Under the pieces are notes generated by a model that was not told where the DNA came from, ran no database searches, and saw nothing but the letters and a program-made list of their open reading frames with translations. From the NCBI GenBank assembly GCA_015698045.1, contig BLAL01000218.1:806001-870000 (forward strand): DNA of 64,000 bases, read 5' to 3'. Of this stretch, positions 31,857 to 44,586 are shown in pieces. Both the position numbers and the translations under genes were made by a program. This stretch comes from Rhizophagus clarus (lineage: Eukaryota > Glomeromycota > Glomeromycetes > Glomerales > Glomeraceae). Numbering within the stretch: the stretch's first letter is position 1; every line of letters begins with the position of its first letter.

Positions 31857-33368
31857 TTATTTTTTTAAAACTTGAAAAACTTCATAATCATCAATTTCAA
31901 ATGTATCCGAATCATGAATTCTAGTAGTATAATGTTTTAATTTACAACTTTTTAAAAATATATATAAATCACCAAAACCAAAACCTTGACCTCTATTATT
32001 ATCATCTAAAATTGCATAAAAACTATCCTTAACTCTACTTAATATATTGGTAGATGAATCTAAAGTATTAGAATAAAATGAAAATATAAAACTTTGATTA
32101 GAACTAAGATAACTACCTGATTCACTCCATCTTATCGGATTATACCCTCCAATAATTTTATTTGAATTCTTTAATTTAATTATAACAATCGTTGCGCCTT
32201 TATTATTACATTTTTTTTTAAAAACTTCCACTCCAAATCCATCTTTAGTTCCTCGTAAAAGTAAATTGAATTCATATTGACCATTTTTAAGTACATTTGG
32301 TAATGTTTCTTGTCCATCATCAATCCAATATGAAATAAGATTAAAATGTTTTGTTGTAAGGATTGCTGATTCTGTTCCTTTAATATTTTGAGATTTTCTA
32401 GGTGGAAGAACTTTTGTGACCAATTTACAATCTGGAACAATATAATATGAAAGAAGATCTCCTTCAAGTTCTTTAGGAAGTAATTTACCCAAAGGACGAA
32501 CTTTATAATAATATTCTTGAGGTGTCATTTGAAAAAATCGAATGTGATGAATAAATTTTGATAATGTTCTTTTCAAAATATCATATTCATCAAGACCCCA
32601 AGTTGTCATATCAGTACTAAGAGTAGGATTCTTTGCTATACCCCATTTAACCAAATTTTCCCAAATATTAACTTCTTCCATCTTAAGATTATCAAGTTGT
32701 ATGAATGTAATTAAAGTTTCATCATCCAATCTCCAAAAATCATTAGAATCAATCAATAATTCTGGTTCTTGATTCATAATTTTATTACAATATTTTTCAA
32801 GTTTAGAAAATATCCCTTTACGTTGAGAAATTATATTAAAGAGTTTGACCCCATTTTGAACCATCCAATCATGATTTAAATTAATAATATGTTGTTGAAG
32901 ATGATCAACGAGTTCAGAAAGGTTCATCTCATCTGCTGCAATGAGTAATTCAATAAGATTACTTTCAACATTAATTGCGTCTAACGCAATTGTTCCAGTA
33001 TAAATATATCTAAAAAAAAAAATTAATTAATTTGATTGATAAAAATAAATTTGTACATTAAAATCTCTTTCTTTTCTTTCCTTTTTTTTTTTAAAAATAA
33101 TCATAACTTACTTTAACATAATTTGAAATACAACCGCGGATACATTTGGTTTCTTAAAAATAAAATAATCTCCCTCCTTCTTTGCCCAATTTGAAGAAAA
33201 TGCGGAACGAAAATAAGTTGATCTGGCACGTAATATAACAGAATGTGCATTAAAAATTTCCATTTCTGAATCTTCTCCAACTTGTATTTTTACATTATAA
33301 TCATCAGCTCCCTCATAAAGTTCTCCAATATCCCTTAAAAGTGTATCAGTTAATGCTTGACGAGACAT
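31857..33368 (-). CDS. BTB-BACK-TLDc protein, intact copy, 469 aa
   Basis: Exons 33368-33112 and 33009-31857 join in phase 2 and leave the frame open to the end. BTB/POZ domain at about residues 18-115 (DDYNVKIQVGEDSEMEIFNAHSVILRARSTYFRSAF through YIYTGTI), a BACK-like helical region to about 280, and a TLDc domain at about 298-467 (HFNLISYWIDD, YEFNLLLRGTKDGF, GYNPIRWS, SFIFSF, GFGFGDLYI, FEIDDYEVFQV). BTB-BACK proteins usually dimerise and recruit targets to cullin-3 ubiquitin ligase; TLDc domains occur in stress-response and V-ATPase-binding proteins. The role here is inferred, likely cytosolic. Two broken copies of the same gene lie downstream at 40283 and 43032, and the promoter motif is shared. 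Confidence 0.9.
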
Positions 33369-33458
33369 TCTTATTTTATTTTATTTATTTTTTTTTTTCT
33401 TCAAAGGAATAAAAAGGATTTATCAGCTTTTGAAACAGGAAAGTGGTTATCATTTCCC

Positions 33459-33492
33459 TTTATATTGCTGTTTTAAATGCAGTTGCCGATCA
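33459..33492 (-). promoter_or_regulatory. Candidate promoter module of the intact BTB-TLDc gene
   Basis: On the minus strand TGATCGGCAA (33483-33492) is followed by TATAAA (33459-33464) about 90 bp before the start codon. The same pair, plus an upstream tcatgtga, precedes both paralogs. Confidence 0.55.
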
Positions 33493-34116
33493 TTATTGTT
33501 TTCTGGATTTTCACATGATCATATGTAAATATTAAAGTAGCATGCGATAAGTTAAATATAAATGTTATTTGGAAGTTACATCGCATTTTCTTTCACAAGA
33601 TTGTATATAATTCTTATTTAATGATTAAAAATAATAATTTTATATAATCATTTTCTAAAAGATTTTTTAAATGACGAAAATGATGAAATTAAATAATAAA
33701 TAAAAAAAATTTGTAACCAAAGATTAATTTTTAAATGTTAACATGAAAATTATAATAATTTCAAATTTTAATCAAGAGAGATTTTTTTTTTCTTTTATCT
33801 GAATTTTAATGGTTAATGTTAAATTAATATGCTTTTCCAATCAAACCTTGTGATCTTGATATCTAACCCTATTAATATTGGTGGATTCATTGACAAATAT
33901 TCATGTGATTGATTTAAGTTTAGTCGCAAAAAAAAATGTAGTCCCTGTCGATCATCCGGAATTCCACGATGATCTACGAGTCGGGTCCAGGATGATCAGT
34001 GATTACATTTTTAATAATGAAAATTTCTTTCTCAGTGCGAAAATTAAGAATTAATTCTTTTAAGTTTACTTTGTATTTTCTGTAATTTCATATGAAGCTA
34101 TTTACATAAATTAAGC
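33493..34116. other. Intergenic, no gene seen
   Basis: Upstream region of the BTB-TLDc gene. A denser patch gatcatccggaattccacgatgatc (33948-33972) has small inverted words. Nothing codes. Confidence 0.4.
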
Positions 34117-34590
34117 CTGGTATAAAAAATTTTTTGGGTTCTCATGACATTTTTTTCAGACTATCAGCAGTGATGATTATTTGGACTATTGGGCATTTGT
34201 ACATTTGGACTCATTGGACTATTGGACTATTGGACTATTGGACTATTGGACTATTGGACATTGTCCAATTCAAGTCCAAATATCTAATTGGACATATAAA
34301 TTATGTCCAACTACAATAAAATTTTATCTTATTTTTAATTTGATTTAAAAAAAAAAAAGAATTTTTTAAATTTTTAAATGTGCAAAAAAATTACATTATT
34401 ATTTTTAAACATTGACATTAGTATAGTTTTGGCCAAAATATGTACAATGCAGACTAAAATATGCTTATACACTTTTGCGTATTTAGACATTTGAACATGG
34501 AGTTGACTATGTCCAATTGGTCCAATATCCAATAGTTCAATTGTGGGAATTGGACAATTTCCAATATCATTACTATACCAGAACTAGGCA
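34117..34590. repeat. Quasi-palindromic repeat with an 8-bp satellite
   Basis: About five exact copies of ggactatt at 34205-34250 within tggactatt/tggacattg words. Complementary words (gtccaatt, ccaatagt) occur at 34260-34315 and 34505-34555, so the block is partly inverted. Possible ends tggtata (34119) and tatacca (34573-34579). It may be a degraded foldback element; boundaries are uncertain. Confidence 0.5.
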
Positions 34591-35232
34591 AATATCTATT
34601 TAATATTTGTGATAAATGTATGAATGTTATGCAACAAACTTCGGACGAAAAAAAAGGCGCACCAGCAAATGCTAGGTAGTTTGTAATAACTTTGCTTGAG
34701 TGAGCCGTATGTAAAAATCTAAAAAAATTTTTAATATAAAAGAAAAAAGTATAAAAAAACTAAAAGTCGTAATTAATAATAGAAATATGCTTGTTCAGCT
34801 ATCAGATTTTAAGTTTGAAATGTTCATGTGACTATCAGCATTTATAGGATGGGCATTATTTAAATTGTGTGACAGAACTTTATTATGGAATGTTTGTACT
34901 ATTGAATTGTTCAAAAGAATTCTACTATAACATTCTTAAGAATATTTACTATAAAATTTTTTTCCCAAATTCTATAAGAACTAAGAATAGTTCTATAAGC
35001 AAATGTGTTTTTTATCCTATTCTTCCTACTCTTTAGATATTACATAACATATAAATAGGAATAAATATATCAAATTCACGCCACCAGTATCTGGATATAA
35101 AATGTTATTGTAACTTTCTCCGTCTATGTAAAATATGTAGAGAAAAAAATAGTATTTGAAACAAGCGGAAACGGGAACAAAATTATTGATGACTTTACGA
35201 GATATACACAAATAAGTTATGGTAATAAGATA
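34591..35232. other. Upstream region of the kinase pseudogene
   Basis: 34860-34935 (tgtgacagaactttattatggaatg and following) matches the upstream region of the kinase at 27230, so the promoter was copied with the gene. No other gene. Confidence 0.5.
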
Positions 35233-36510
35233 ATGGAATTTGTTTCATATGCTAAATTCAAAGATGTAAAATTTGTTGCTGAAGGAGGGTTTAGCAAGAT
35301 TTATAAGGCCACTTGGATTGATGGTCCAATAATTTGGGATTCTGAAAGGGGAAAGCATAATCGTAACAGCTATAAAATGGTTGCTCTTAAGGAAATCATT
35401 AATTCCAAAAACATCAGTTCAAATGAGTTAAATGAGGTATTTTGTATTTTATCGTAATAATAATAATTGATCATATAAAATCATTAATATTATAACATTA
35501 TTTTAGCTCAAATTGTATCATTTTTTCAGATTAGAAGAATAATTCATGATATCTATAATTAACGAATATTATGGAATTAGCCAACATCCTATTACCCTAA
35601 ATTTTATGATAATCACAGTATATTACAAGTCAGGAGATCTTATACATTATATAACTAATAATTTTTTTAGTATTACTTGGAAAGAAAAGCTAAAATATTT
35701 AGGTGATATCATATATGGACTTTATAAATTACACCGTGCAAATATTATTCATAAAGATCTTCATAGCGGAAATATTTTTATTGATAATTTGACCCTGTTC
35801 AAATCAGCTGCAATAAGTGATTTAGGATTAAGTAAATCATCACTGGATAATAATAATGATGAAATATATGGTATTATTCCTTATGTTGCTCCAGAGGTTC
35901 TTCAAGGACAAAAATATACTAAAGCTTCAGATGTTTACAGTTTTGGTATGAGCATGCAGAAGTCCTTTTTGTGATCGAATCATGATACTGATCCTATTAT
36001 TGAAATATGTGATGGATTTCGTCCTTCAATCGTTTTACAAATGCACCCGAGAAGTCAAAATATTATCTTAGAAATTAGTAAATAATATCATAATCTATTT
36101 AATTATTATAAATTTTGTTATAAATCATTAATTTTTAAATCTTATTAATATCAAATTACATATTTTAATATCACTATTGATAAACTTTATGTTTTTAAAA
36201 GGAAAAAGAGGGATTGATAATCAGATTAAAGATGATAATAATGATACAGTTATACGGTATACTCGATTATTTAAGTAATTTATGGCAGACCAACTGAAAA
36301 ACATGATATTTTAGATAAAATCATTAAATTAGATCACTTGAAAATGAAAATACTGGTAATTAAAAAATCTTTATTCATTTATTATATAATTTAGTATAAA
36401 AAAACTAATAATTTTACTTATTTCTTTAGATTATTTGACAAAAGAACTTAAGTTTGATATTGAGGAGAATAAAAATTCCAGTGGATCCAGGTTACCAGGG
36501 AAATTGAGTT
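35233..36510 (+). pseudogene. Kinase pseudogene, paralog of the 26284-27230 kinase
   Basis: Exon 1 (35233-35436) is intact and colinear with the paralog (MEFVSYAKFKDVKFVAEGGFSKIY, ALKEI). Exon 2 from 35507 meets a TAA after LYHFFRLEE, continues with HKDLHSGN and SDLGLSKS (DFG changed to DLG) and YVAPEVL. It then suffers a deletion after SFGM that removes the conserved WELMTG segment and at least two further frameshifts (before NHD and before NAPE). Tail remnants, including DYLTKELKFDIEE, follow at 36430-36470. It cannot make a working kinase. The shared promoter and exon layout show it arose by local, inverted duplication. Confidence 0.8.
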
Positions 36511-37722
36511 TGACATTTAATCCTTTTTCGGTTCAAGATGATATTTATTATGTAGAAAGGTTTCCTTGCTTTATTAGTTTTATTAAGAAAATATATAGTA
36601 TATTTATCATACAGTACTTCGTATTTTACTTGTCTATTTTTACATACAATAAATATTAGTAAATATAATGACATAATGCTAAATTTCGCTAAAAACTCTG
36701 GTCAGATTGTTTTATGTCAAGCTTGTAAATGATCTGTTGGGACTGAATAGTAAGTAGCAAAGCGTGATTTAATTGATTTATGGATCGTTCTGCATATTTA
36801 AATTTGATTTAAAATTAAATGTTCAATCTATTAGCAGTTCTTTCATGGATTCATTTACTTAACGCAAATGTGAAAATTATACCAAAATGTACTGTAAATG
36901 ATTTGTATTAAGTTACTGCATGAATTTAGCAAATCTAGTAACAAGTTTGTTTATTTCAGATTATATTACAGAAAAAGTTAATATTTATATTAACATGTTT
37001 CAAAATCAATGGACCTTTTTCATTCTTTCTTTTTGTTAGCACATTATTATTATGTTTATAATCAAGATTTTAGTCTAAATTGATATAACACGATCTTTGA
37101 TGAAATACCCACCATTGTTTGAAGCGGAAACAAAATAATCTTGAACCATTGGAACTTTACACCAAAGTCTTCGAAGCAACATGCTATGCAACAAAAAAAA
37201 TTAAATTTTTTATGAAATTAACAGTAATTCTATAAATAAATACAGTACTTATTAATCTTAAAATATTTAATACGAAAAGAACTTAACAAAAAAGGAATGC
37301 ATCATAAACTAAATTTTATAATTCGGGTCAATGAAGATAATGACCAATAATACACATGACATTTGAACGTGATTATGTCTAAGCTGCGATTAATTTTTTT
37401 TTTTTGTGCGGATTTATTTCTCATTTTGTTTAGATAAAATATAATTTTTTGTAACGTCTAATAATTAAATTTTTGAGTCAGTTATTCGTTCAGAAACTAG
37501 ATTACTTATTGAACAGTAGGAAAACGATACTAAGCATTAAACAAAAAGAGAAAAGGGCCAAATTTGAGATAAAATAATCCATCCCTAATATTTAAAACTC
37601 AGGTGTTGAGTTTTATCATTTATAGTTCGTATAACAAGTTTAAAACAATTATGTTATAATTTGTTCTACCGTAAAAAGGAATTAGTGCTTTAAATATTGC
37701 AAGTAAAAGAACGATGACCTTC
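36511..37722. other. Intergenic, no gene seen
   Basis: A+T-rich. No supported exon, repeat boundary or RNA gene. Confidence 0.4.
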
Positions 37723-37925
37723 CCTATAAAAAGTTTGTATGATTTTTATTCAAAAAAAATCCAATTTAATTTGTTATAATTTTTATTTATTTTTGTATGA
37801 TTTCTGTATAAAAGTTCTATGTTGTGTATGATTTTTGTATGCTTTTCCATACAATAATTGTGTTAAAAATTGCAATAAATCATACAAAAATTGTACAAAC
37901 TAAAATACTATTTTTATGCAATTAT
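37723..37925. mobile_element. Probable degraded member of the CCCTATAAAAA foldback family
   Basis: Starts CCCTATAAAAAGTTTGTATG and has an inverted interior: gtatgatttttgtatg on the left, catacaaaaattgtac on the right. The right end ataggg and the target duplication are missing, so it is truncated or decayed. Confidence 0.4.
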
Positions 37926-39841
37926 CATTTTATTTACTTCAAAACACTTTGTCAATCATTGATGCATTTGAAGATATAAATAATACAAAAAATTCCAAAG
38001 GATGATAATCGGATTCTTAATTAGTATGAAACCTAAATCATTTCAAGCAGATTTAATGTATATGTATGTTTTAACCGAACGTTTAAGACCTCTCGGAATT
38101 AAAACACGCTTAATTCAGTATTAAAACATAATTTATTGGAACATCCTACAACACATAGAACGATTTGATATCAGTATATATGGAAAGATAGATTTTCCGA
38201 AGCGATTATTAAAGTTTTTACCCTTTTCGGTTGAAGATCTTCAGAAGAAACGACCATGATAGGTTTATTAAAAGCATGGTGACAAAGTTAGAAAGTAGAT
38301 TTCTGGATTCAGAAGTCAGCAATGCATTGACAATTTTTGATCTCAAATATTTATCTGAAAAGTGTGTGATGTGGCAAATCATGAAAATAACGACATTAAA
38401 ATTTTGGTATAATATAATTTTTTTAGCCACTAATGAAATTTTTTTGGAAATTGAATTAAAACAGGAATGACATGTGTATGTATTCAACAATTACGAGAAT
38501 TCAATTGGATTAGAGTGATAGAAAAGAAATTGAAATACAAAAACACTTCTCTATAATAATTATTCATTAGTTTCTAGACTTGTAATAAATGAATTATGAT
38601 TTTAAATGGTTCGCAATTTTTGGTTGGGATTGCGAATATAAATAATTGCTGGACAAAATTAAAACATAATATTAGTATTAATTAATTAATAAGGATTAAT
38701 TATTTTATTATCTGTTATATAGTAATTTAATTTTTTTACATATTCGTTATTTATATAATTTAATTTTTCGATTTTTTTGTAAAATTATTAATAAATAAGT
38801 TAATATCAAATAAATAAAGAACATATTAAAGAAATATAAAAATTATAGAACGACTTCTACACACAATTTAATGTATGGCTGCACGTCTGAGAACATATCT
38901 GCATGATCGTCATAGTGTCATTAGTGTGCACCTTTTCGCACACTTTGAAAATCACATACTAGATAATTTTTAAAAATTAAAATTCAATAAAGCAGTAGTT
39001 AAAAACATGTGAACACATTCTAGAGTCTATATATAAATTTAACAAACCCTTCCCTCCTTCACTTATCTCACATTACCTCTAAGATTTTATGTCCGAAAAA
39101 CCTACTTATTCTTATTAAATTGATGATTCATCAAGGATATAAATACAATTAACTAATGAATTTGTTCAAAGAAAAAGGTAGAGAAGCAAGTTACATTGAA
39201 GTGTTTTACAATATATGTTACATACTTAAATTTTGGTGAATACTATTTAATATAGTAAACTTTGTAACTATTTTAGTTTTTTTTTAATGTTTTATATTAT
39301 AAAATCTTTTATGTAATATTACTTAATTTACAATATTGTAGTTGTTAAAGATTCAGACAAGAATTTTTTAGACAGATAAAATGGTATTGCCTATCATTTA
39401 TATAAGAAATTTAGTTTAGTAATAATATTTAACAAAAATACTACTAGATCATCAGCGTCAATTAACTTAAAGGAATTCGATTTTATGCTCTTAGATTTTC
39501 TTTAGAAAACTTAAGGAATTTTTGGATAAATGAAGAGAAAAATATTCGAAGAGAGTCGTTGCAAAAAATTACAGCCATAATGTTTACATAAAATCAAGTG
39601 ACTGAATGATATTAGTTTCATAAATTCGAAAAAACTAAATATTAAATCGTATGAAATGTTGAGAATCTAATTTTGAACATCACGTGGATTTACGAAAAAT
39701 TCCAAATCTGTCTGCCAAATTAACCACACTTTGATCAGCTTTTCCGATAACATATTACAAACGGAAAAACTTAATTAATTATAACATTACTTTATGTATT
39801 CAATCACTATCTAGCGTCAATGCTATATTGTAGAATGTTCA
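37926..39841. other. Intergenic, no gene seen
   Basis: A+T-rich. Overlapping frames of 79 and 90 codons near 38218-38490 are on opposite strands of the same bases and show no known feature; not accepted. Confidence 0.4.
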
Positions 39842-39930
39842 ACCAATTTCATCTCATCTGTAATGAGTAATTTAATGAATTAATTTTCACATTAATTGCA
39901 TCCCAAGTGATTGTTCTGGTACTAGGTTAT
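39842..39930 (-). pseudogene. Relic of the BTB-TLDc second exon (fragment 1)
   Basis: Matches the start of exon 2 of the intact gene (32925-33005): catctcatctg, aatgagtaattta, cacattaattgcatc and gattgttctggtac correspond to the coding sequence around NVESNLIELLIAADEMN. Many substitutions and indels. Confidence 0.6.
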
Positions 39931-40282
39931 ATAAAATTGATTTATCGGTTAATGCTAACATATTTCTAACCTTTGAAGTTATAACCGTATATCACAGTAT
40001 TATTCGTTTATAATCTAATAATCAGATTTAAATAAAAACTTTATTAAATGTATTTTTTTAAAGCTTTGTAAAATTAAGATACAGGATATAGTCTTAATAT
40101 ATGAGTAGACTACAGTACTTGTCAAATTGTTTTATCTTTCGTGAAAATAAAATCAAATAATCACTTTTTGACTGAAATTAAGATATAAATATTGTAAAAT
40201 TCATATTTTATAGTGTAAATACTTATTTTAAAGAATATATGAATTTTATTAATCAATAACCAAATATAAGCAAATAGTAACA
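39931..40282. other. Intergenic, no gene seen
   Basis: 3' flank of the broken BTB-TLDc copy ending at 40283. Confidence 0.4.
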
Positions 40283-41782
40283 TTATTTTTTTATAACTTG
40301 AAACATTTCATAATCATCAATTTCAAAATTTTCTGATTCATGAATTCTAACAGAATAATCTGATAACTTACAACTTTTTTTAAGAATATATAAATCTCCA
40401 CGACCGAATCCTTGATTTCTGTTAGTATTGCTATCTGAAATCGCATAAGACATATTCTTAGCTTTACTCAATAAAATTGAAGACGAATCTAGAATATTTA
40501 AATAAAATGAAAAAATAAAACTTTTATCAGAAAAAACCCATCCAGCTGATGCACTCCATTTTATTGGATTATATCCTCCAAGAATTTTGCATGAATCTTT
40601 TAATTTAATTACGGCAATTGTAGCTCCTTTGTTATTACATTTATATTGAAAATCTTCAAGTTCAAACCCATCTCTACTTCCACGTAAAAGCAAATTATAT
40701 TCATATTGACCATTTTTAAGTGGATTGGGCAATAATTCTTCTCCATCATCAATCCAGTATGAAATAAGATTGAAATATTTTCTTGTAAGAATTAGTGAAC
40801 CAAATACCTTATCATTTTGAGATATTCTAGGTGGAAGAATTTTTGTAGCCAATCTACTGTTTGGAACAATATAATATGAAAGAAGGTCTTCTTCGAGTTC
40901 TTTAGGAAGTAATTTACCCAAAGGACGGACTTTAGAATAATATTCTTGAGGTGCCATTTGAAAAAATCGAATATGTTGAATAAATGGTGAAATAGTTCCC
41001 TTCAAAATTTCATATTCATTAATACTCCAAGTTGTCATATCAGAGTCAAGTGTTGGATTCTTTGCGATACCCCATTTTATTAAATTCTCCCAAATTACAA
41101 TTTCTTTCATTTCTAGAATATCAAGTTGAATAATTGAAACTCAAGTTTCTTCATCTAATCCCCAAAACTCATTAGAATTGATCAATAATTTTTGTTCTTG
41201 AATCAAAATATTATTACATAATTCTTCAAGTTTAGGGAAAATTCCTTTACGACGTGAAACCGTATTAAAGAGTTTAACGCCATTTTGTATAATCCAATTA
41301 TTTTTTAAACTACTTAAATTAATAATATGTTGCTGAATATGTTCACTTAGTTCATGAAGGTTCATTTCATCTGTCGCAAGAAGTAATTCAATAAAATTAT
41401 TCTCGACATTAATTGTGTCTAATGCAATTGTTCCAGTATAAATATATCTAAATATCAAAAAATTAATTTATAAAATTTACAAAATGTAAAAATTAAATTT
41501 ATCTGTTAAATTCCTTTTAACTTACTTTAGTATAATTTGAAATACAATTGGGTTTACGTTTGGTTTCTTTAAGATATAAAACTCTCCTTCTTTTTTAGCT
41601 CAATTTAAAGAAAATGCAGTACGAAAATAGTTTGACCTGGCACGCAAAATAATGGAATGAGCTTTGAAAATTTCCATTTCTGAATCTTCTCCAACTTGTA
41701 TTTTTACATTGTAATCATCAGCTTTATCGTAAAGATTACTCATGTCCCTTAAAAATGTATCAGACAAGGTTTGGCAAGACAT
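40283..41782 (-). pseudogene. BTB-BACK-TLDc copy 2, two in-frame stops
   Basis: Same two-exon layout as the intact copy (exon 1 41782-41526, exon 2 41447-40283) and alignable over its full length. The Trp of SSNWAKKEG is a TGA stop in exon 1 (reads AFSLN, stop, AKKEGEFYI). A second TGA follows GLDEET in exon 2, before VSIIQLDILEMKE. The TLDc part (residues FNLISYWIDDGEELLPNPLK onward) is open and well conserved. Both stops are single-base-type changes, so the copy died recently or is read through; pseudogene is the simpler reading. Confidence 0.8.
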
Positions 41783-41836
41783 TTTTTTTAAACTAAAAGA
41801 GAAGGAATGTTATTTTAAAAATGAACAATTATTCCT

Positions 41837-41870
41837 TTTATATATTAATTATAGAGCAATTTGTCGATCA
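41837..41870 (-). promoter_or_regulatory. Candidate promoter module of BTB-TLDc copy 2
   Basis: On the minus strand TGATCGACAA (41861-41870) followed by TATAAA (41837-41842), about 55-90 bp before the start codon, as in the other two copies. Confidence 0.5.
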
Positions 41871-42544
41871 CTAACGCATGTGATTCATATAACAAGAAAG
41901 ATTGCATTATTATTCACATGACTTTCTGCAAATTTTTCGTTCTTATTAAAAACTATTTTACTATTTCCATCGTCTAAAGAAAAAGATGCAAAAGAAAGAC
42001 ATAAATGAAATAGGATGATCCTGTCTTCACGAGTCACGACCACATTTCATTTGCGATACAATTTAACATTAACGCTCCAATCATTTCTAACTTCGACATA
42101 CAGTATAATGGTGAATTTGGTGGACAATACAATTAGGAAAATTAGTGTAATGTTTTTAGGCTCATAATTACGTAGCAGACATGGATTTTCCGTACAGTGA
42201 TTTATGTCCCTCGCTCTATAGTAGAGAAGATAGTATTCCTCATAAAACTACATAGCCTATTTTATACTTTATATAAATGGTTTTGCCATTAAGGTTTATT
42301 GTAATTATAATGAATGAGTAAATTGTATGAATTAGCTGTGAGATTAAATAACATTTTAATTCCTAAATAAGTTATTTATGGATCACAAGTTTTCCTTTTT
42401 TTGATAATCATGGTATACCAATTATCAAGGTGTATTTTCCTTATTTTTTTATAAACTTCACTTTAAAATATATTGTGCTACGTGATTGATTTTAAGGATC
42501 AATATAATTCTATTGCAACATTTGCTATATAATCTCATATTTCA
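41871..42544. other. Intergenic, no gene seen
   Basis: Includes tcatgtga (minus strand, near 41917-41924), part of the shared upstream module. Nothing codes. Confidence 0.4.
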
Positions 42545-42625
42545 CTCCCGCAATGAACAATCTTGAAATTATTTTCACATTAATTGCATCTCAAGTGATT
42601 GTTTCAGTGAAGTTATATTTAAATA
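42545..42625 (-). pseudogene. Relic of the BTB-TLDc second exon (fragment 2)
   Basis: cgcaatgaacaatcttgaa, tttcacattaattgcatctc and agtgattgtttcagtg match the same exon-2 start as the fragment at 39842. Heavily decayed. Confidence 0.5.
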
Positions 42626-43031
42626 AACAGATAGAAAATATTTATATTGACCGATAAATCAAATTTTTAATCTATTGTATTAAAGTTAAAACGGTAAAAC
42701 CATATAAAGTATCAAAGGTTTATAGTCATTAATAATTAGATAAGAGCCTTATTAATTGCTAATAAATTTTAATTTAATTTATTTGTAAACTTAAGACAAG
42801 GTAAAGTAACAAAATGTTGAACATAACATAATAAACCTCCAATCCACTAAAAGAAAGATCGATTTTTCTGTTTCATATAGGATCTTAAAAAAAACTGCCT
42901 CATTATGAAATTTGTAAGTCATCATATAAAGTTCTTGCTATACAAAACTAATCTAAATTCTTTCTCAAAAGAAATTATAAACATAAAATTATACTTTCAC
43001 ATTGACTGAAATTAAAAGCTTGCAAAAAATG
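42626..43031. other. Intergenic, no gene seen
   Basis: 3' flank of BTB-TLDc copy 3. Confidence 0.4.
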
Positions 43032-44508
43032 TTATTTTTTTATGACTTGAAATACTTCATAATCATCAAAATCAAAATACTCTGTATCAAGAATTTTGGT
43101 AGTATAACTTACTAATTTACAACTTTTTCTAAATATATATAAATCTCCATTACCAAATCCTTGATATACACTATTGCTATCTGAAATTGCTGAAGCATTA
43201 TTTTCAACTCTGCTCAATATAACTTTAGATGTATATAAATTATTTGAAAATAAAAAAATAAAACTTTTATCCGAATTAAGAAATAATTTAGAACCACTCC
43301 ATTTTATTGGATTATATCCTCCAATCATTCTACATGAATTTTTTAATTTAATTATAACAAGTGTAGCTCCTTTATTATTGCATTTTAAGTGAAAATTTTG
43401 AGGTTCAAATCCATCTCTACTTCCACGTAAAAGTAAATTATATTCATATTGACCATATTTAAGTGGATTTGGTAAAACTTCATGACCGTTATCAATCCAG
43501 TACGAAATAAGGTTAAAGTGATTTACTGTAAGAATTAATGAATCATATATTTGAGATTTTCTAGGTGGAAGGGCTTTTGTAGCCATCTTACAATCTGGAA
43601 CAATATAATATGAAAGCTCAAGTTCTTTAGGAAGCAATTTACTTAGAGGACAGATTTTATAATAATATTCTTGAGGTGACATTTGAAAAAATCGAATATG
43701 TTGAATAAATGGTGAAATAGTCTCCTTCAAAATTTCATATTCATCAATATTCCAAATTGTCATATCAGAATTAAGAATTGAATTTTTTGCAATACCCCAT
43801 TTTATTAAATTCTCCCATATTACTATTTCTTCCATTTCTAAATTATCAAGTTGAATAATTAAAAGCAAAGCTTCATCATCTAATCCCCAGAACTCATTAG
43901 AATTAATAAATAATTTTGGGTTTAAATCATAATTTTTTTACATAATTCTTCAAGTTTAGGGAAAACTCCTTTACGGTAAGAAATAGAATTAAATAGATTA
44001 ACACCATTTTGTGCAATCCAACTATTATTTGCATTACTTAATTCAATAATATGTTGCTGAAGATGTTCGATAAGTTCATAAAGATTCATTTCATCTGCCG
44101 CAAGAAGCAATCCAATAGAATTATTTTCCACATTAATTGTGTCTAACACAATTGTTCCAGTATAAACATATGTAAACATTAAAAAAATCAATTTATAAAT
44201 TTTACAAATCTAAAATTGAATTTTAACTGTTAAATCCCTTTTTTAACTTACTTTAATATAATTTGAAATACAATTGGAGTTACGTTTGGTTTCTTAAATA
44301 TATAAAAATCACCTTCTTTTTTAGCCCAATTTGAAGAAAATGCAGTACGGAAATAGTTTGACCTAGCACGCAAAATAACGGAATGAGCTTTAAAAATTTC
44401 CATTTTGGAATCTTCTCCAACTTGTATTTTTACATTATAATCATCAGTTTTATCATAAAGATTACTAATACCCCTTAAAAGCGTATCAGACAAGGTTTGA
44501 CAAGACAT
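43032..44508 (-). pseudogene. BTB-BACK-TLDc copy 3, lost splice acceptor plus frameshift
   Basis: Exon 1 (44508-44252) is intact (SSNWAKKEGDFYIFKKPN). The acceptor of exon 2, AG in the other copies (gatatttag), is AC here (atgtttac, near 44173). Inside exon 2, after CKKIMI, a TAA and a net 2-nt deletion near 43922-43932 break the frame; beyond it KLFINSNEFWGLDDEALLL continues in another frame to the end of the TLDc domain. Three lesions make it a pseudogene. Confidence 0.8.
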
Positions 44509-44559
44509 TTTTTTTCAAAAATAAAAGGAATTATTATTTTAAGAATGAAAATGAATACC

Positions 44560-44586
44560 TTTATATGTTGAGCCATTTGCCGATCA
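44560..44586 (-). promoter_or_regulatory. Candidate promoter module of BTB-TLDc copy 3
   Basis: On the minus strand TGATCGGCAA (44577-44586) followed by TATAAA (44560-44565), 50-80 bp before the start codon. Confidence 0.55.
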
